Of a stretch of 32,639 bases of DNA, positions 17,263 to 25,424 are shown piece by piece. Under the pieces are notes generated by a model. The model did no database searches, had not been told where the DNA came from, and worked only from the letters and a program-made list of their open reading frames with translations. The DNA comes from Planctomycetaceae bacterium (lineage in GTDB: Bacteria > Planctomycetota > Planctomycetia > Planctomycetales > Planctomycetaceae). Each line of letters begins with the position of its first letter. The first letter of the stretch is position 1. The stretch lies in contig PBMZ01000134.1 in NCBI GenBank assembly GCA_002722955.1, positions 1 to 32,639 of the forward strand, written 5' to 3'. Position numbers and translations under genes: made by a program.

Positions 17263-17345
17263 CCAAGCTCCAATGACCAATGGAAGACTCGCCAATAACA
17301 CGGATTCCTTGCGAGTCTTTCATTGGTCATTGGAGCTTGGTCATT
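17258..17345. repeat. Long inverted repeat with 35-base arms, family H
   Basis: Arms at 17258-17292 and 17311-17345 match at 34 of 35 positions, with an 18-base loop. They hold a doubled CCAATGACC motif and GAAGACTCGC next to the loop. The element exactly fills the space between two convergent genes: it contains the TGA of the lipase-like gene (17260-17262) and overlaps the TAA of the amidase gene (17344-17346). It should act as a bidirectional terminator, although there is no T run. Confidence 0.9.
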
Positions 17346-18303
17346 AGCACTTCTTGTGTTTCAGGTCCCATCCCGGTGCCGTGACTGGAGCCTCGCTTTG
17401 CGGTTCGACGAACTTGCCATACAGCTCGGGACGTCGCGCGCGGATGTAGCGGCGGCCGCTGGAGACATTGATCTTGTCGGCTGTGCACAGCGCGATGGCT
17501 AAATCGTCTCCTAGTTGATGGCATTCGGAAATCACCTCGCCGAACGGATCCAGAATCATCGAGTTACCGTTGCGGACTTGGCCGTCGTCCAGACCGATGG
17601 GATTCGTGAAGATTGCGTAGATGCCGTTTTCGTAAGCTCGCGCGGGCAACCAACGCATTAGCCAGTCTCGACCCTTCGGTCCCCACAGTTCTTTTCGTAA
17701 GGCGACCGGATCGTTGTCACGATTGTACCAGAGTTCTGGGTCGACTAATCCTCGACCGGGCATTACAGAGGGCAAGCATCCGGTAACGTGCGGCATGAAG
17801 ATGATGTCGGCACCCAACATCGTCGTCATTCGTACGTTCTCGACCAGATTGTTGTCGTAACAAATCAACATGCCGCAGCGACAACCCAACAGGTCGAAGA
17901 CAACAAACTCGCTGCCCGAGGTTAAATGCGGACTGATGAAGGCGTGTATCTTGCTGAACTTCGCGATCAAACCGTCGCCGTCAACACAGATGTAAGTATT
18001 GAAAACCTCGCCGTCGCGCTGTTCGAACAATCCGGCAAGAATCGGCACACCACAATCCTTGGCGATCGATATCAACTCGTTTGTGCTGGGGCCATTGGGG
18101 ACAACTTCCGCCACCTCCAACAATTGCTCCTTAGTAAACTCCTGCACGAACGTGTAAGCCGAGATCGAGCATTCATGAAAGCTGACAACTTCCGCACCCT
18201 CGGCCACCGCCCGCTTTGAGAGTTCGCGAATACGGCTCAAGTTATAGGCTTTGTCATTGTTGCTATGCTCGAATTGCGCCGCCGCGATTCGAATGTCTCT
18301 CAT
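17344..18303 (-). CDS. Carbon-nitrogen hydrolase (nitrilase superfamily amidase)
   Basis: The 319-residue alpha-beta-beta-alpha hydrolase splits C-N bonds in amides or carbamoyl amines. The catalytic triad is visible: Glu44 in VSFHECSIS, Lys118 in KFSKIHAF and Cys148 in GMLICYDNNLVENVR. It is probably cytoplasmic (no signal). It best resembles the omega-amidase/N-carbamoylputrescine-amidase type, but specificity cannot be read here. I start at ATG 18303 (GGA 5 bases upstream); a TTG five codons earlier is possible. Its C-terminus (LKHKKC) ends right at the repeat. A family E inverted repeat lies just upstream. Confidence 0.9.
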   Translation of the reverse strand: MRDIRIAAAQFEHSNNDKAYNLSRIRELSKRAVAEGAEVVSFHECSISAYTFVQEFTKEQLLEVAEVVPNGPSTNELISIAKDCGVPILAGLFEQRDGEVFNTYICVDGDGLIAKFSKIHAFISPHLTSGSEFVVFDLLGCRCGMLICYDNNLVENVRMTTMLGADIIFMPHVTGCLPSVMPGRGLVDPELWYNRDNDPVALRKELWGPKGRDWLMRWLPARAYENGIYAIFTNPIGLDDGQVRNGNSMILDPFGEVISECHQLGDDLAIALCTADKINVSSGRRYIRARRPELYGKFVEPQSEAPVTAPGWDLKHKKC

Positions 18304-18333
18304 GGGAATCCGTGACAATCATTTTCGAGTTGA

Positions 18334-18393
18334 AGTGGCGTAAGTTTCTAGCTTGCGGAATCTTTGAATCGCACACTAGAAGCTTACGCCACT
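18334..18393. repeat. Inverted repeat, family E
   Basis: Arms AGTGGCGTAAGTTTCTAG (18334-18351) and CTAGAAGCTTACGCCACT (18376-18393) match at 17 of 18 positions, with a 24-base centre. It is between the start of the amidase gene and the stop of the von Willebrand A gene, both on the minus strand. A single arm recurs at 13734-13763. Confidence 0.85.
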
Positions 18394-18407
18394 AAACCCA
18401 GTTAGTC

Positions 18408-20831
18408 TTAGACCATTCGTAACTTTTTCCGCACCAACCACTCGATCGTCAGCACACCAGCAAATAGCAACAACACTTCCCAGCGATTCCACAGAGGTAT
18501 GGGGTCCTCGGATTCGATCGGAATCGGCTCGCCGGGTGGTATGTCATCGGGCAACTGCCCAACCGTGGCCAAGGTGTAAGCCTTGCCACGTGTAATCTTC
18601 GCCGCCGCTGTCAGCTCCGCTCTATCAAGGCTGCGATTACTGGTTTCCCGCCGTGGCGGTTCGACTCGGTAATCGATCGACTGTGGTGCTTCCTTAAACG
18701 ACGGCTGAGCCACCCAAGCGTGATACGTGCCTTCGCGGGCTCGGCGGATCTGGCCTTCGAACACGGTCGGTACTTGCGGCAAGCGTCGTAGTTCGAGTTC
18801 CTCGCGGCCGCCGCCTTCTCGTTCGATCACGACCTGCACGCCGTTGTCTTCGTCGGGCATATGCTGTTCGTTCAAGAAACGAACTCGCAAGTGAACCGTG
18901 TCGTCTTGATCGTATTCGTCGCGGTCGGAATCGAAGTCCAGGTTCTTGGACTTGCCCAACAATCGCGTGCGGCTGAGATAGCGGATTGCTTGGATCCAAT
19001 AACGGCCGTAGTACAAATCGCCGGAGCGAAATCGCCAGCGCCAGAGTTCGTCGGTGGCGTGGAAGACCACTTTTCCGGCCCCGTATCGCAGCATGACAAT
19101 CACTGGGAACTTGCCATCGGAACCAGAGCGAAGCGGATGCTGAGCGAAGACGACAGTTCCAGGCTTACGCTTGGGGGCCTCGACCATCCAGTACATTCCT
19201 GGAAGAGTGTTCCACACCTGTTGGCTGGCTGTCTCTGTTTCCGCAAAACGGAAGATCATCGAGCCCTTTTGGCCTTGGATCGTCAGTTCCGGATGAAAGG
19301 CATCCAGTATCGGTACGTCGGGCGAGGGAATTCGCGCACCCGCTAACTCGATCGGCAGCAATGTTTCCAGCACCATGCCGTGGTATTCTCCGGGATTGTA
19401 ATTCGGTCCAGCAATCATCATCAGTCCACCGCCGGCCTCGCGAACGAAGTCTCGCAAGTTTTCCATCACGCCCGAGCTAAGATACTTGGGATCGACATCG
19501 CCGAAGAGGATAACGTCGTAGGCAAACAACTGATCGCGTTTGACCGGGAAGCGGCCATCGAGTGCCTGAGCCGATCGGTCTTGCCGAGAGTACGCAGGAT
19601 CGGCGTCTTGCAAGACCGTGTGCAATTCGACGGTTTGCTCTCGCTCCAGTAGATTCTTTAATTCGCGATACTCCCAGCGCGGAGCGGAATCGATCAATAG
19701 CACGCGGATGCGACCTTCTCTGACACTGACATGCCGTGTGTTCACATTGTTGACGACGTTGGCCTCGCGCGTCAGCGGTGCTGCTTCTAAAACGAATTCG
19801 TACTCACCGGCATCCTCGGCAACGAACGTGACCTCGACGGGTTGTGACTGACCATTTCCGTTGACATCAACGGTTGTCCGATTCAGCACCCGGTCGGTTT
19901 TCTTATCTTTGAGCGCAACGTCGATACTGCGCTTCTTGAACCCAAACCCCTTCAACTTCGCCGTAAACGTGATGGGGTCGTCGACGAATGCGACCTCGTC
20001 GACCACTGTGTCGTACAAGTTAATGTCGCGAGCGGGCTCCTCGCTGCCGATGGCGACTGTGTAAATCGGGACGGCATCGCGCCGGGCGGCTTGAGCGGCG
20101 ATGCTTAGTTTGTCGGCATCATTGGTGCTGGTGATTCCGTCGCTGATCACAATGATGGCCGACGGCGGTGTGCCGCGGAAATCGCTGAGCACCTTTTGCA
20201 CAGAGGGGTTGGGACGCGTTTGAGGTCCGGCGGCTTGGATCTTTTTGATCAGTGGCAATAGCTCGGGAATTTCTTCGCTGCGGATGTACTCGTTGTTACC
20301 AGCAGGCGCTGCCGTTTCCGAGAACTGGTAGATACGAATCTTGTGCCGCTCGACTAGCCGCTTGAGGAACTCGCCATCGTCGCGCGTGAGAAGTGTTTTT
20401 GCGATGCCTAATCGCGAGCGGTCCTGAGTTGCCTGTTTGGCGATTAGCTCTTTGATGGCGGTCTCGATGTCGCCCTCATACTGATCTTCCAGACTCATGC
20501 TGGCGGACTGATCGATCATCACGGCGATGAACGGCAGACCGGTTGGATCGACGTACAAGGTCAGCTCGGTCAACATCACGCCGATCAGCACAACGGCCAG
20601 AAGTCGCAAGCCCATCAAGCCAACTCGCGCCGGCCAGCGACAACGGCTGGCATCGCGGATGTAGACCCAAATGATGAATGCCAACAAACCCAAGCCGCAC
20701 AACAATACCGCCCAATCCGGCATGCCGGACGGCCATGGAGTTTTATGGCTGTAGGTCCACGCGGTGCCTTGGCCGGGATCCGCAGGCGGGATTCCCAAGT
20801 ACCATTCGACGACCGCTTTGAGTGCGTTCAT
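18408..20831 (-). CDS. Membrane protein with von Willebrand A domain and glutamine-amidotransferase-like region
   Basis: The 807-residue protein starts with two membrane helices (about 41-57 and 72-91), then a von Willebrand A domain whose metal-binding motif DQSAS is at 107-111 (MIDQSASMS) and includes VISDGITSTND. The domain is followed by a beta-sandwich region (VDVNGNGQSQPVEVTF), a class I glutamine-amidotransferase-like fold (RVLLIDSAPRWEYRELKNLL, VREAGGGLMMIAGPN), and a last helix near the C-terminus (WEVLLLFAGVLTIEWLVRKKLRMV shape). This domain order is like the large BatA/aerotolerance-type and related planctomycete membrane proteins; the catalytic Cys-His of an amidotransferase is not evident, so that part is probably non-enzymatic. 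It stands alone, with repeats on both sides. A role in cell-envelope complex assembly is inferred only. Confidence 0.85.
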   Translation of the reverse strand: MNALKAVVEWYLGIPPADPGQGTAWTYSHKTPWPSGMPDWAVLLCGLGLLAFIIWVYIRDASRCRWPARVGLMGLRLLAVVLIGVMLTELTLYVDPTGLPFIAVMIDQSASMSLEDQYEGDIETAIKELIAKQATQDRSRLGIAKTLLTRDDGEFLKRLVERHKIRIYQFSETAAPAGNNEYIRSEEIPELLPLIKKIQAAGPQTRPNPSVQKVLSDFRGTPPSAIIVISDGITSTNDADKLSIAAQAARRDAVPIYTVAIGSEEPARDINLYDTVVDEVAFVDDPITFTAKLKGFGFKKRSIDVALKDKKTDRVLNRTTVDVNGNGQSQPVEVTFVAEDAGEYEFVLEAAPLTREANVVNNVNTRHVSVREGRIRVLLIDSAPRWEYRELKNLLEREQTVELHTVLQDADPAYSRQDRSAQALDGRFPVKRDQLFAYDVILFGDVDPKYLSSGVMENLRDFVREAGGGLMMIAGPNYNPGEYHGMVLETLLPIELAGARIPSPDVPILDAFHPELTIQGQKGSMIFRFAETETASQQVWNTLPGMYWMVEAPKRKPGTVVFAQHPLRSGSDGKFPVIVMLRYGAGKVVFHATDELWRWRFRSGDLYYGRYWIQAIRYLSRTRLLGKSKNLDFDSDRDEYDQDDTVHLRVRFLNEQHMPDEDNGVQVVIEREGGGREELELRRLPQVPTVFEGQIRRAREGTYHAWVAQPSFKEAPQSIDYRVEPPRRETSNRSLDRAELTAAAKITRGKAYTLATVGQLPDDIPPGEPIPIESEDPIPLWNRWEVLLLFAGVLTIEWLVRKKLRMV

Positions 20832-20853
20832 GAGTTGGCTTCTTGGAATGATC

Positions 20854-20912
20854 GTTTAAGCCGCAGGCGAGGATGATGCTTGCTGATCCTCGCCTACGGC
20901 TACGGGTTAAAC
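20854..20912. repeat. Inverted repeat, family A (full copy)
   Basis: Left arm GTTTAAGCCGCAGGCGAGGAT (20854-20874, given here in part of its pattern) pairs with 20886-20912, which carries CCTCGCCTACGGCTACGGG plus TTAAAC; a few bases are unpaired. It lies 22 bases upstream of the von Willebrand A gene start and after the membrane-anchored hypothetical gene, both minus strand. Same family as 1146-1190. Confidence 0.85.
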
Positions 20913-20948
20913 AAGAAATCAAAAATTCTCGTAATGGGACTTATTCGT

Positions 20949-21473
20949 TTACTTGGCCTTCCTTTGAGCGGACTGGATCGCCGTGTCGATTGTTTCGGAC
21001 CGCTGCGATGGCTCAGCCAATAAATCTTCTATTGCTAACGTCAACGTGATTTGATCAGCAAGATCTTCTGGCTTCATTCGAAAGTAGTGCAATTCCAACA
21101 TATTGTATTCAGACAGCGTCTGATGCTGCTGAGATAACTCGAACAACTTTTCACAGCGTTCCACGATCTCGGCGCTGTTGCTCTCTTCTAAGGGATTGAA
21201 GTCGACTCGCATCACAATGCGGAGGATTTTGGGAGTCTCTTTGTGAATCTTTCGCTGGCCACCTTGAACGCGCGGTTCTGACTTGGGATACACCTCGGCG
21301 ATCGCGATCTGAAGCGGACGAAATGGGGCCGTGTGCATATTCCAATAGAACCACAAGCCGGCAGTCATCGTGATCGCCATTGTGAAAATGCCGATGATCA
21401 CAACTCGGCCGGATACCCCGGGCTCATCGTTGCTAGTCGAGGTCGACTGGTCTATCGTTTCAGGTTGATTCAT
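20949..21473 (-). CDS. Membrane-anchored hypothetical protein
   Basis: A 174-residue protein with a charged cytoplasmic start, one membrane helix (about 25-45: VVIIGIFTMAITMTAGLWFYW), and a soluble domain rich in Glu, Leu and Gln with helix-like stretches (ILRIVMRVDFNPL, EIVERCEKLFELSQQHQTL). I do not recognise a family. It is oriented toward the von Willebrand A gene on the same strand, separated by a family A repeat, so it may be part of the same unit. ATG 21473 is the only reasonable start. Confidence 0.65.
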   Translation of the reverse strand: MNQPETIDQSTSTSNDEPGVSGRVVIIGIFTMAITMTAGLWFYWNMHTAPFRPLQIAIAEVYPKSEPRVQGGQRKIHKETPKILRIVMRVDFNPLEESNSAEIVERCEKLFELSQQHQTLSEYNMLELHYFRMKPEDLADQITLTLAIEDLLAEPSQRSETIDTAIQSAQRKAK

Positions 21474-21515
21474 GTCTTTGGCAGAGATTTCGTGCCGACC
21501 GTCTTCGACACATGC

Positions 21516-21557
21516 TAACCCGACGCGTGAGCGAGGGACCGGTCACCGGTCGGGTTA
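21516..21557. repeat. Short inverted repeat, family D
   Basis: TAACCCGAC (21516-21524) pairs with GTCGGGTTA (21549-21557), around GCGTGAGCGAGGGACC and a nested GACCGGTC palindrome. The first part recurs, slightly changed, at 28415-28440. It lies between the divergent hypothetical gene and the sialidase gene. Confidence 0.7.
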
Positions 21558-21628
21558 CGATTGGGGTTTAACGCCGACCATCATAACACAGATCGACTCC
21601 CGTTCCTCTCCTACATAGGAAAGCCATC

Positions 21629-23176
21629 ATGAAATGCATCATCGCTTTGGTGCTGCTTGCGAGTAGCTCGACACTTTACGCCGATCAATTGAGCGCGGTG
21701 ACTCGGCAGGAAGCCAAGCCCGTTTTGATTCGCAACGATCACAACGTGCTCCTTCAATTGACCGTCGATGCGAAACAGCCGTTCGTGCAAGTTCCTTCGA
21801 TCACGGTGAAAATCGATGGGGCCGAGGAACTCGAATCCGTTCAGTTTTATTTCACTGGCAATGCCGCGGGATTCTCGAGCCAAAAAGCGTACGGCGACCG
21901 AACGGCTGCCCAATCAAAGCTTGTGTTGGCTGGCCACGCGCGGTTGGATCCGGGAGCGAATCACTTTTGGCTTTCGTGCCGTGCCAAGGCCAACGCCTCG
22001 TTGTCCGGAAAGATTGACGCGCGAGTACTCTCGGTCCAGACAACGGCAGGCAACATCAAAGCCAAGGACGAATCCGCATCCTTGAAAAAGCGTGTTGGGA
22101 TCGCACTACGACGACATTACGACGACGGAGTTCACACTTACCGAATCGCGGCGCTGGCCACCTCGGCGAAGGGCACGCTGTTGTGTGCTTACGACATGCG
22201 GCGCCGCAAGGGACGTGACTTGCAAGAAGACATCGATATCGGCTTGCTTAGAAGCACCGACGGCGGCAAGACCTGGGGTGCTCAGCAAGTCATAATGGAC
22301 ATGGGCACGTACGGCGGATTGCCTCAAGAGCTCAACGGTGTCAGCGACCCCGGTCTGATCGTCAATCCCAGCACCGGTGAGATTTTCTGCTTCGCTGTCT
22401 GGATGAACGGAAAAGCCGGCTTCCATCAATGGAACAAAGGTGGGTCCGAGCCGGGTCACGAAATCGGCAAGAGTGCACAGTTCGTGATGGTGCGTTCGAA
22501 AGACGACGGTTTGACTTGGTCGAAGCCCGAGAACATGACCAAGAAGTGGAAAGACCCCAAGTGGATTCTGTACGCACCGGCGCCTCAACAAGGTATCGCC
22601 CTGAAAGACGGCACGCTGGTGATGCCAACTCAAGGCCGAGACGCCGAGGACAAGCATTTCTCGAACCTGTTGATCAGCCGCGATCATGGCAAATCCTGGA
22701 CGGTGAGCAACCCGGCTTCCTTCGGCAACACCGAGTGCCAGGCCGTCGAGTTATCGGACGGCTCGATCATGCTCAACTGCCGCACCGAACATCCCACCAA
22801 ATTCCGCACCGTGGCGGTCACGCGCGACTTAGGCAAGACTTGGTCCGTTCATCCCACCAGCCGCAAGACGTTGGTCGAGCCCAACTGCAACGGCAGCACT
22901 TACCGCTTCAACTACGTCGATGCTGGCAAGAAGAAGACAGTGTTGCTGTTCGCCAACCCTTACTCTCAAACGGGGCGAACACACCACAGCATCCGAGTCA
23001 GCTTTGACGACGGTATGACTTGGCCCGCCAAGAACCGCATCCTGTTAGACGAGGGACGCGGTGCCGGTTACCCCAGCCTAAGCCAAGTCGACAATGAGCA
23101 CATCGGCATCGTGTACGAGGGCAGCGGATCACATTTAGTGTTCGAGAGGATTCATTTCAGTGAATTGGTCAAGTAA
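21629..23176 (+). CDS. Sialidase (exo-alpha-sialidase, GH33-type), secreted
   Basis: The 515-residue enzyme would release terminal sialic acids from glycans. A Sec signal (MKCIIALVLLASSS) is probably cut after YADQ. An N-terminal sialidase-N-like beta-domain (about 20-150) precedes the six-bladed propeller, which has five Asp boxes: STDGGKTW, SKDDGLTW, SRDHGKSW, TRDLGKTW and SFDDGMTW. The first catalytic arginine is in HTYRIAAL (Arg172), close to the family's F/Y-R-I-P motif (here Ala instead of Pro), and a DxD follows (DIDIGLL). NTECQAVELSDGSIMLNCR and YPSLSQVDNEHIGIVYEGSG give the expected late Glu/Arg/Tyr area. AGGAAAG precedes ATG 21629. Planctomycetes use such enzymes on marine glycans. 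Confidence 0.92.
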   Translation: MKCIIALVLLASSSTLYADQLSAVTRQEAKPVLIRNDHNVLLQLTVDAKQPFVQVPSITVKIDGAEELESVQFYFTGNAAGFSSQKAYGDRTAAQSKLVLAGHARLDPGANHFWLSCRAKANASLSGKIDARVLSVQTTAGNIKAKDESASLKKRVGIALRRHYDDGVHTYRIAALATSAKGTLLCAYDMRRRKGRDLQEDIDIGLLRSTDGGKTWGAQQVIMDMGTYGGLPQELNGVSDPGLIVNPSTGEIFCFAVWMNGKAGFHQWNKGGSEPGHEIGKSAQFVMVRSKDDGLTWSKPENMTKKWKDPKWILYAPAPQQGIALKDGTLVMPTQGRDAEDKHFSNLLISRDHGKSWTVSNPASFGNTECQAVELSDGSIMLNCRTEHPTKFRTVAVTRDLGKTWSVHPTSRKTLVEPNCNGSTYRFNYVDAGKKKTVLLFANPYSQTGRTHHSIRVSFDDGMTWPAKNRILLDEGRGAGYPSLSQVDNEHIGIVYEGSGSHLVFERIHFSELVK

Positions 23177-23200
23177 CGCGAATCTTCCGCATTATATTTG

Positions 23201-23228
23201 TTGACCGATTGCGCCTGTCGTTTATCTG
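23201..23228 (+). promoter_or_regulatory. Candidate promoter
   Basis: TTGACC (23201-23206), 16 bases, TATCTG (23223-23228), ending 37 bases before the HEAT-like gene. It is the best pair by eye between the sialidase stop and that start; the -10 is weak. Confidence 0.3.
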
Positions 23229-23265
23229 GAGGTAGTTTCCAAACACCCGCATTGAGAAGTTTCGT

Positions 23266-24423
23266 ATGCCGGATCAACCCAAGAAGTCGCCGCTACGTTT
23301 CCTCATCATTATCCCTGCAATAATCGGTGTCGTGTTGTGTCTGGCTGGTGCGGCCGATGCGGTTCGTCGCCAAAGGCTCTGGGACGATGCAGTCTCGACT
23401 ACGGGCGAACGATTTCGGGGCAACCCAGGAAATCTGAGTTCTGGTTCGATCAATGGAGAGCACGTCTACCTGTCTCGATTTGTGCCTCCGGACAACATCG
23501 CAATTGTAGTCTCTTTGAGTTCTTCTGCTGATCCCTTGCCAGCTCGAACTGCTATATGGACCTGCGGCGAGCAAGACGATGTTGTTCTCGGTGCCGACCT
23601 TGCGACTCACATTCAACAAGAGCGTCGCCAGCAAATTGAAGAACAGATCTCCAACGTCGACTGGAATTCGCTCGAACATGCGTATGGAGACGCCGCTGAC
23701 ACAGCAGATCATCTTCGGTCACTTATGGATGACAACCTTGAAAAGCGAGATGCTGCGCTCGAGGAATTGTTTGGCTCAATCCTGCATCAAGGTTCGACGT
23801 ACGATGCGACAGTACCAGCCATCTCGATTTTAATCGAAATCGCCAAAGCCCGGATTCTTGGAACAGAAGAAAGCCTCATATTTCTCAGCGAGGCCCTCAA
23901 CTCAACATGCGACTGGGACGAGTGGACAGAAGAAGAACTTGAGTACATCCAAGACAAGCGCATCTTCGATACGCTCACAGCAAACCGCGATCTCTTTTTT
24001 GAGTGCTTGAACGACGACAACCAAAAGCTTCGCAATCTTGCCGCCAACTGTTTGCGCTTTCTGCCAGACGATCGTGGCGAGGTTACAAACGCATTGCGTC
24101 AGCGTTTCGATGCGGAAATGGATTTGACCAACCGTGTCACAATGGTTCGTGCGGTTGTTGAACTCGGCCAAGAATCGATGGTTGCCCGTCAGCAATTAAA
24201 GGAGTGGTCTGGAGACCAATACCCTGCCGCGATTCGATATTTCGCATATTGCCAATTCGAAGATCAGACGACAGAAGAGATCGATTTCTTCGAGAACTTG
24301 CAGCAAGACGCGACGGCCGTTGATCAAATCCTTCTTCATCAAGGTTTGCCCAAAATCGACGTCTGGAGCGGAATTCGAACGACGCTGAATGCTCTGGGAC
24401 ACCGTCGGAATCAGCAAAAGTAA
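23266..24423 (+). CDS. Membrane-anchored HEAT-like-repeat protein, hypothetical
   Basis: The 385-residue product has one N-terminal membrane helix (about 11-33) after a short basic head, a beta-like region (about 45-115), then helical repeats. From about 120 to 350 there are paired helices in a HEAT-like pattern (LMDDNLEKRDAALEELF, NDDNQKLRNLAANCLRFLPDD, LTNRVTMVRAVVELGQES). Such a shape usually makes a protein-protein scaffold. I recognise no specific family. It follows the sialidase gene in the same direction (89 bases) with a candidate promoter between, so it may be separately transcribed. It ends just before a composite inverted repeat. Confidence 0.7.
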   Translation: MPDQPKKSPLRFLIIIPAIIGVVLCLAGAADAVRRQRLWDDAVSTTGERFRGNPGNLSSGSINGEHVYLSRFVPPDNIAIVVSLSSSADPLPARTAIWTCGEQDDVVLGADLATHIQQERRQQIEEQISNVDWNSLEHAYGDAADTADHLRSLMDDNLEKRDAALEELFGSILHQGSTYDATVPAISILIEIAKARILGTEESLIFLSEALNSTCDWDEWTEEELEYIQDKRIFDTLTANRDLFFECLNDDNQKLRNLAANCLRFLPDDRGEVTNALRQRFDAEMDLTNRVTMVRAVVELGQESMVARQQLKEWSGDQYPAAIRYFAYCQFEDQTTEEIDFFENLQQDATAVDQILLHQGLPKIDVWSGIRTTLNALGHRRNQQK

Positions 24424-24444
24424 CGAATTTCGAAAAGTGGCGAC

Positions 24445-24634
24445 CGGGGTCAGCATCAAGTTAAGCGGCAAAGCCCTAGATATAAGCACGACGCGCAAGC
24501 GAGTGTGTTCATGACCTGCGAATTGGCCGTTTACGGGGCTCACTCGCTGGCGCTTCGTGCTTGTAGTCGGTGAGCCCAAGTCCGAAAACCGGCTTAACTT
24601 AATGCCAATGGGTGGCTACTAAGAACTCGACCCC
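24445..24634. repeat. Composite nested inverted-repeat element
   Basis: The outer pair is GGGGTC with ATCAAGTTAAGC (24446-24466) against GGCTTAACTTAAT (24591-24604) and GACCCC (24629-24634). Inside it is a second hairpin with about 25-base arms, TATAAGCACGACGCGCAAGC on the left (24481 onward) and CACTCGCTGGCGCTTCGTGC on the right (24541 onward). It lies between the convergent HEAT-like and VTC genes. It carries no gene and looks like a short non-autonomous mobile or REP-type element. Confidence 0.75.
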
Positions 24635-24669
24635 AACCACCCTACAAAAAAACAGATTTCTGAATTCGA

Positions 24670-25416
24670 CTACATCTCAGCATCTCGAATCATTCCGACC
24701 TCACGACAACCGTGAACATACTTCGAAAAGCGACTGGCTCGCGGAGCCAGCGGGTAAAGCCACTGCCTTAGCTCTCGCTCCCGACCAACGGGCGTCTTGC
24801 CTTCAACAACCATCAGTCCTTCGAGTCGCACCGGGAAGTCCGTCGAGATCGATGTCTTTCCCATCTGATCATAAAACGCTATGTCGTAATCCAACGTGAT
24901 GCGAAGATCGTCGTCAGTAACAAAGTGCTCGCGGCGATACTCGACCAACACGATCGGTTCTTGAAACTGATAGATGTCTCGATTGAGGTAATCTGGCATC
25001 GACGTTTCGAACTGATGCCGCATTTGGCTATATGTCATGCTGTCGATGTTCGACGTTGAATCAACCTGCAACCGATGCTTGCCCGTGACAAAATTGTCGC
25101 GCCATTTGATTTCGACGAAAGCCGTTTTGCGCGGCGCGAGCGAATCGTACCAGCGCAGGCGCAACTTTCGTCGCTCACCAATGCCGTCCAGGTTCGCTCG
25201 GCACGCCGAAAGGTGAAAGTCATCGAAATAAACACTGCGAACGACCGAAACGCGGTTGTTATGTATTAGTCGCCGACAATTGCACTCGAGCGTGTCTCTA
25301 ACGCATTCGAGATGAAGAGCACTCATCGTAAACTTCACTTCACTGCGACGCGATAAGTCGGTTCGCTCCGCGTCTTCAGCAGCCAAAGTCAAATTCGGGG
25401 TGAGTTGATCAATCAC
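24670..25416 (-). CDS. VTC-domain polyphosphate polymerase
   Basis: The 248-residue protein has the VTC domain (PF09359), a triphosphate-tunnel fold that in yeast Vtc4 polymerises ATP gamma-phosphate into polyphosphate. Tunnel residues are visible in order: RRSEVKF (Glu26, Lys28), SVYFDD (61-66), ERRKLRLRWY (Arg86, Arg88), VEIKWR (Glu102, Lys104), VEYRREHF (Arg161, Arg162), RITLDYDI, MVVEGKTP (Glu205, Lys207) and FSKYVHG (Lys232). No membrane helix is present. It starts at GTG 25416, 8 bases after the stop of the DUF4956 membrane-protein gene on the same strand, so the two are surely cotranscribed and probably translationally coupled. Polymerase activity is inferred from the family. Confidence 0.9.
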   Translation of the reverse strand: MIDQLTPNLTLAAEDAERTDLSRRSEVKFTMSALHLECVRDTLECNCRRLIHNNRVSVVRSVYFDDFHLSACRANLDGIGERRKLRLRWYDSLAPRKTAFVEIKWRDNFVTGKHRLQVDSTSNIDSMTYSQMRHQFETSMPDYLNRDIYQFQEPIVLVEYRREHFVTDDDLRITLDYDIAFYDQMGKTSISTDFPVRLEGLMVVEGKTPVGRERELRQWLYPLAPRASRFSKYVHGCREVGMIRDAEM

Positions 25417-25424
25417 GGCGCAAA

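Noticed and set aside
22106-22687. Minus-strand frame of 193 codons opposite the sialidase
   Set aside because: The sialidase frame carries motifs; the antisense frame does not.
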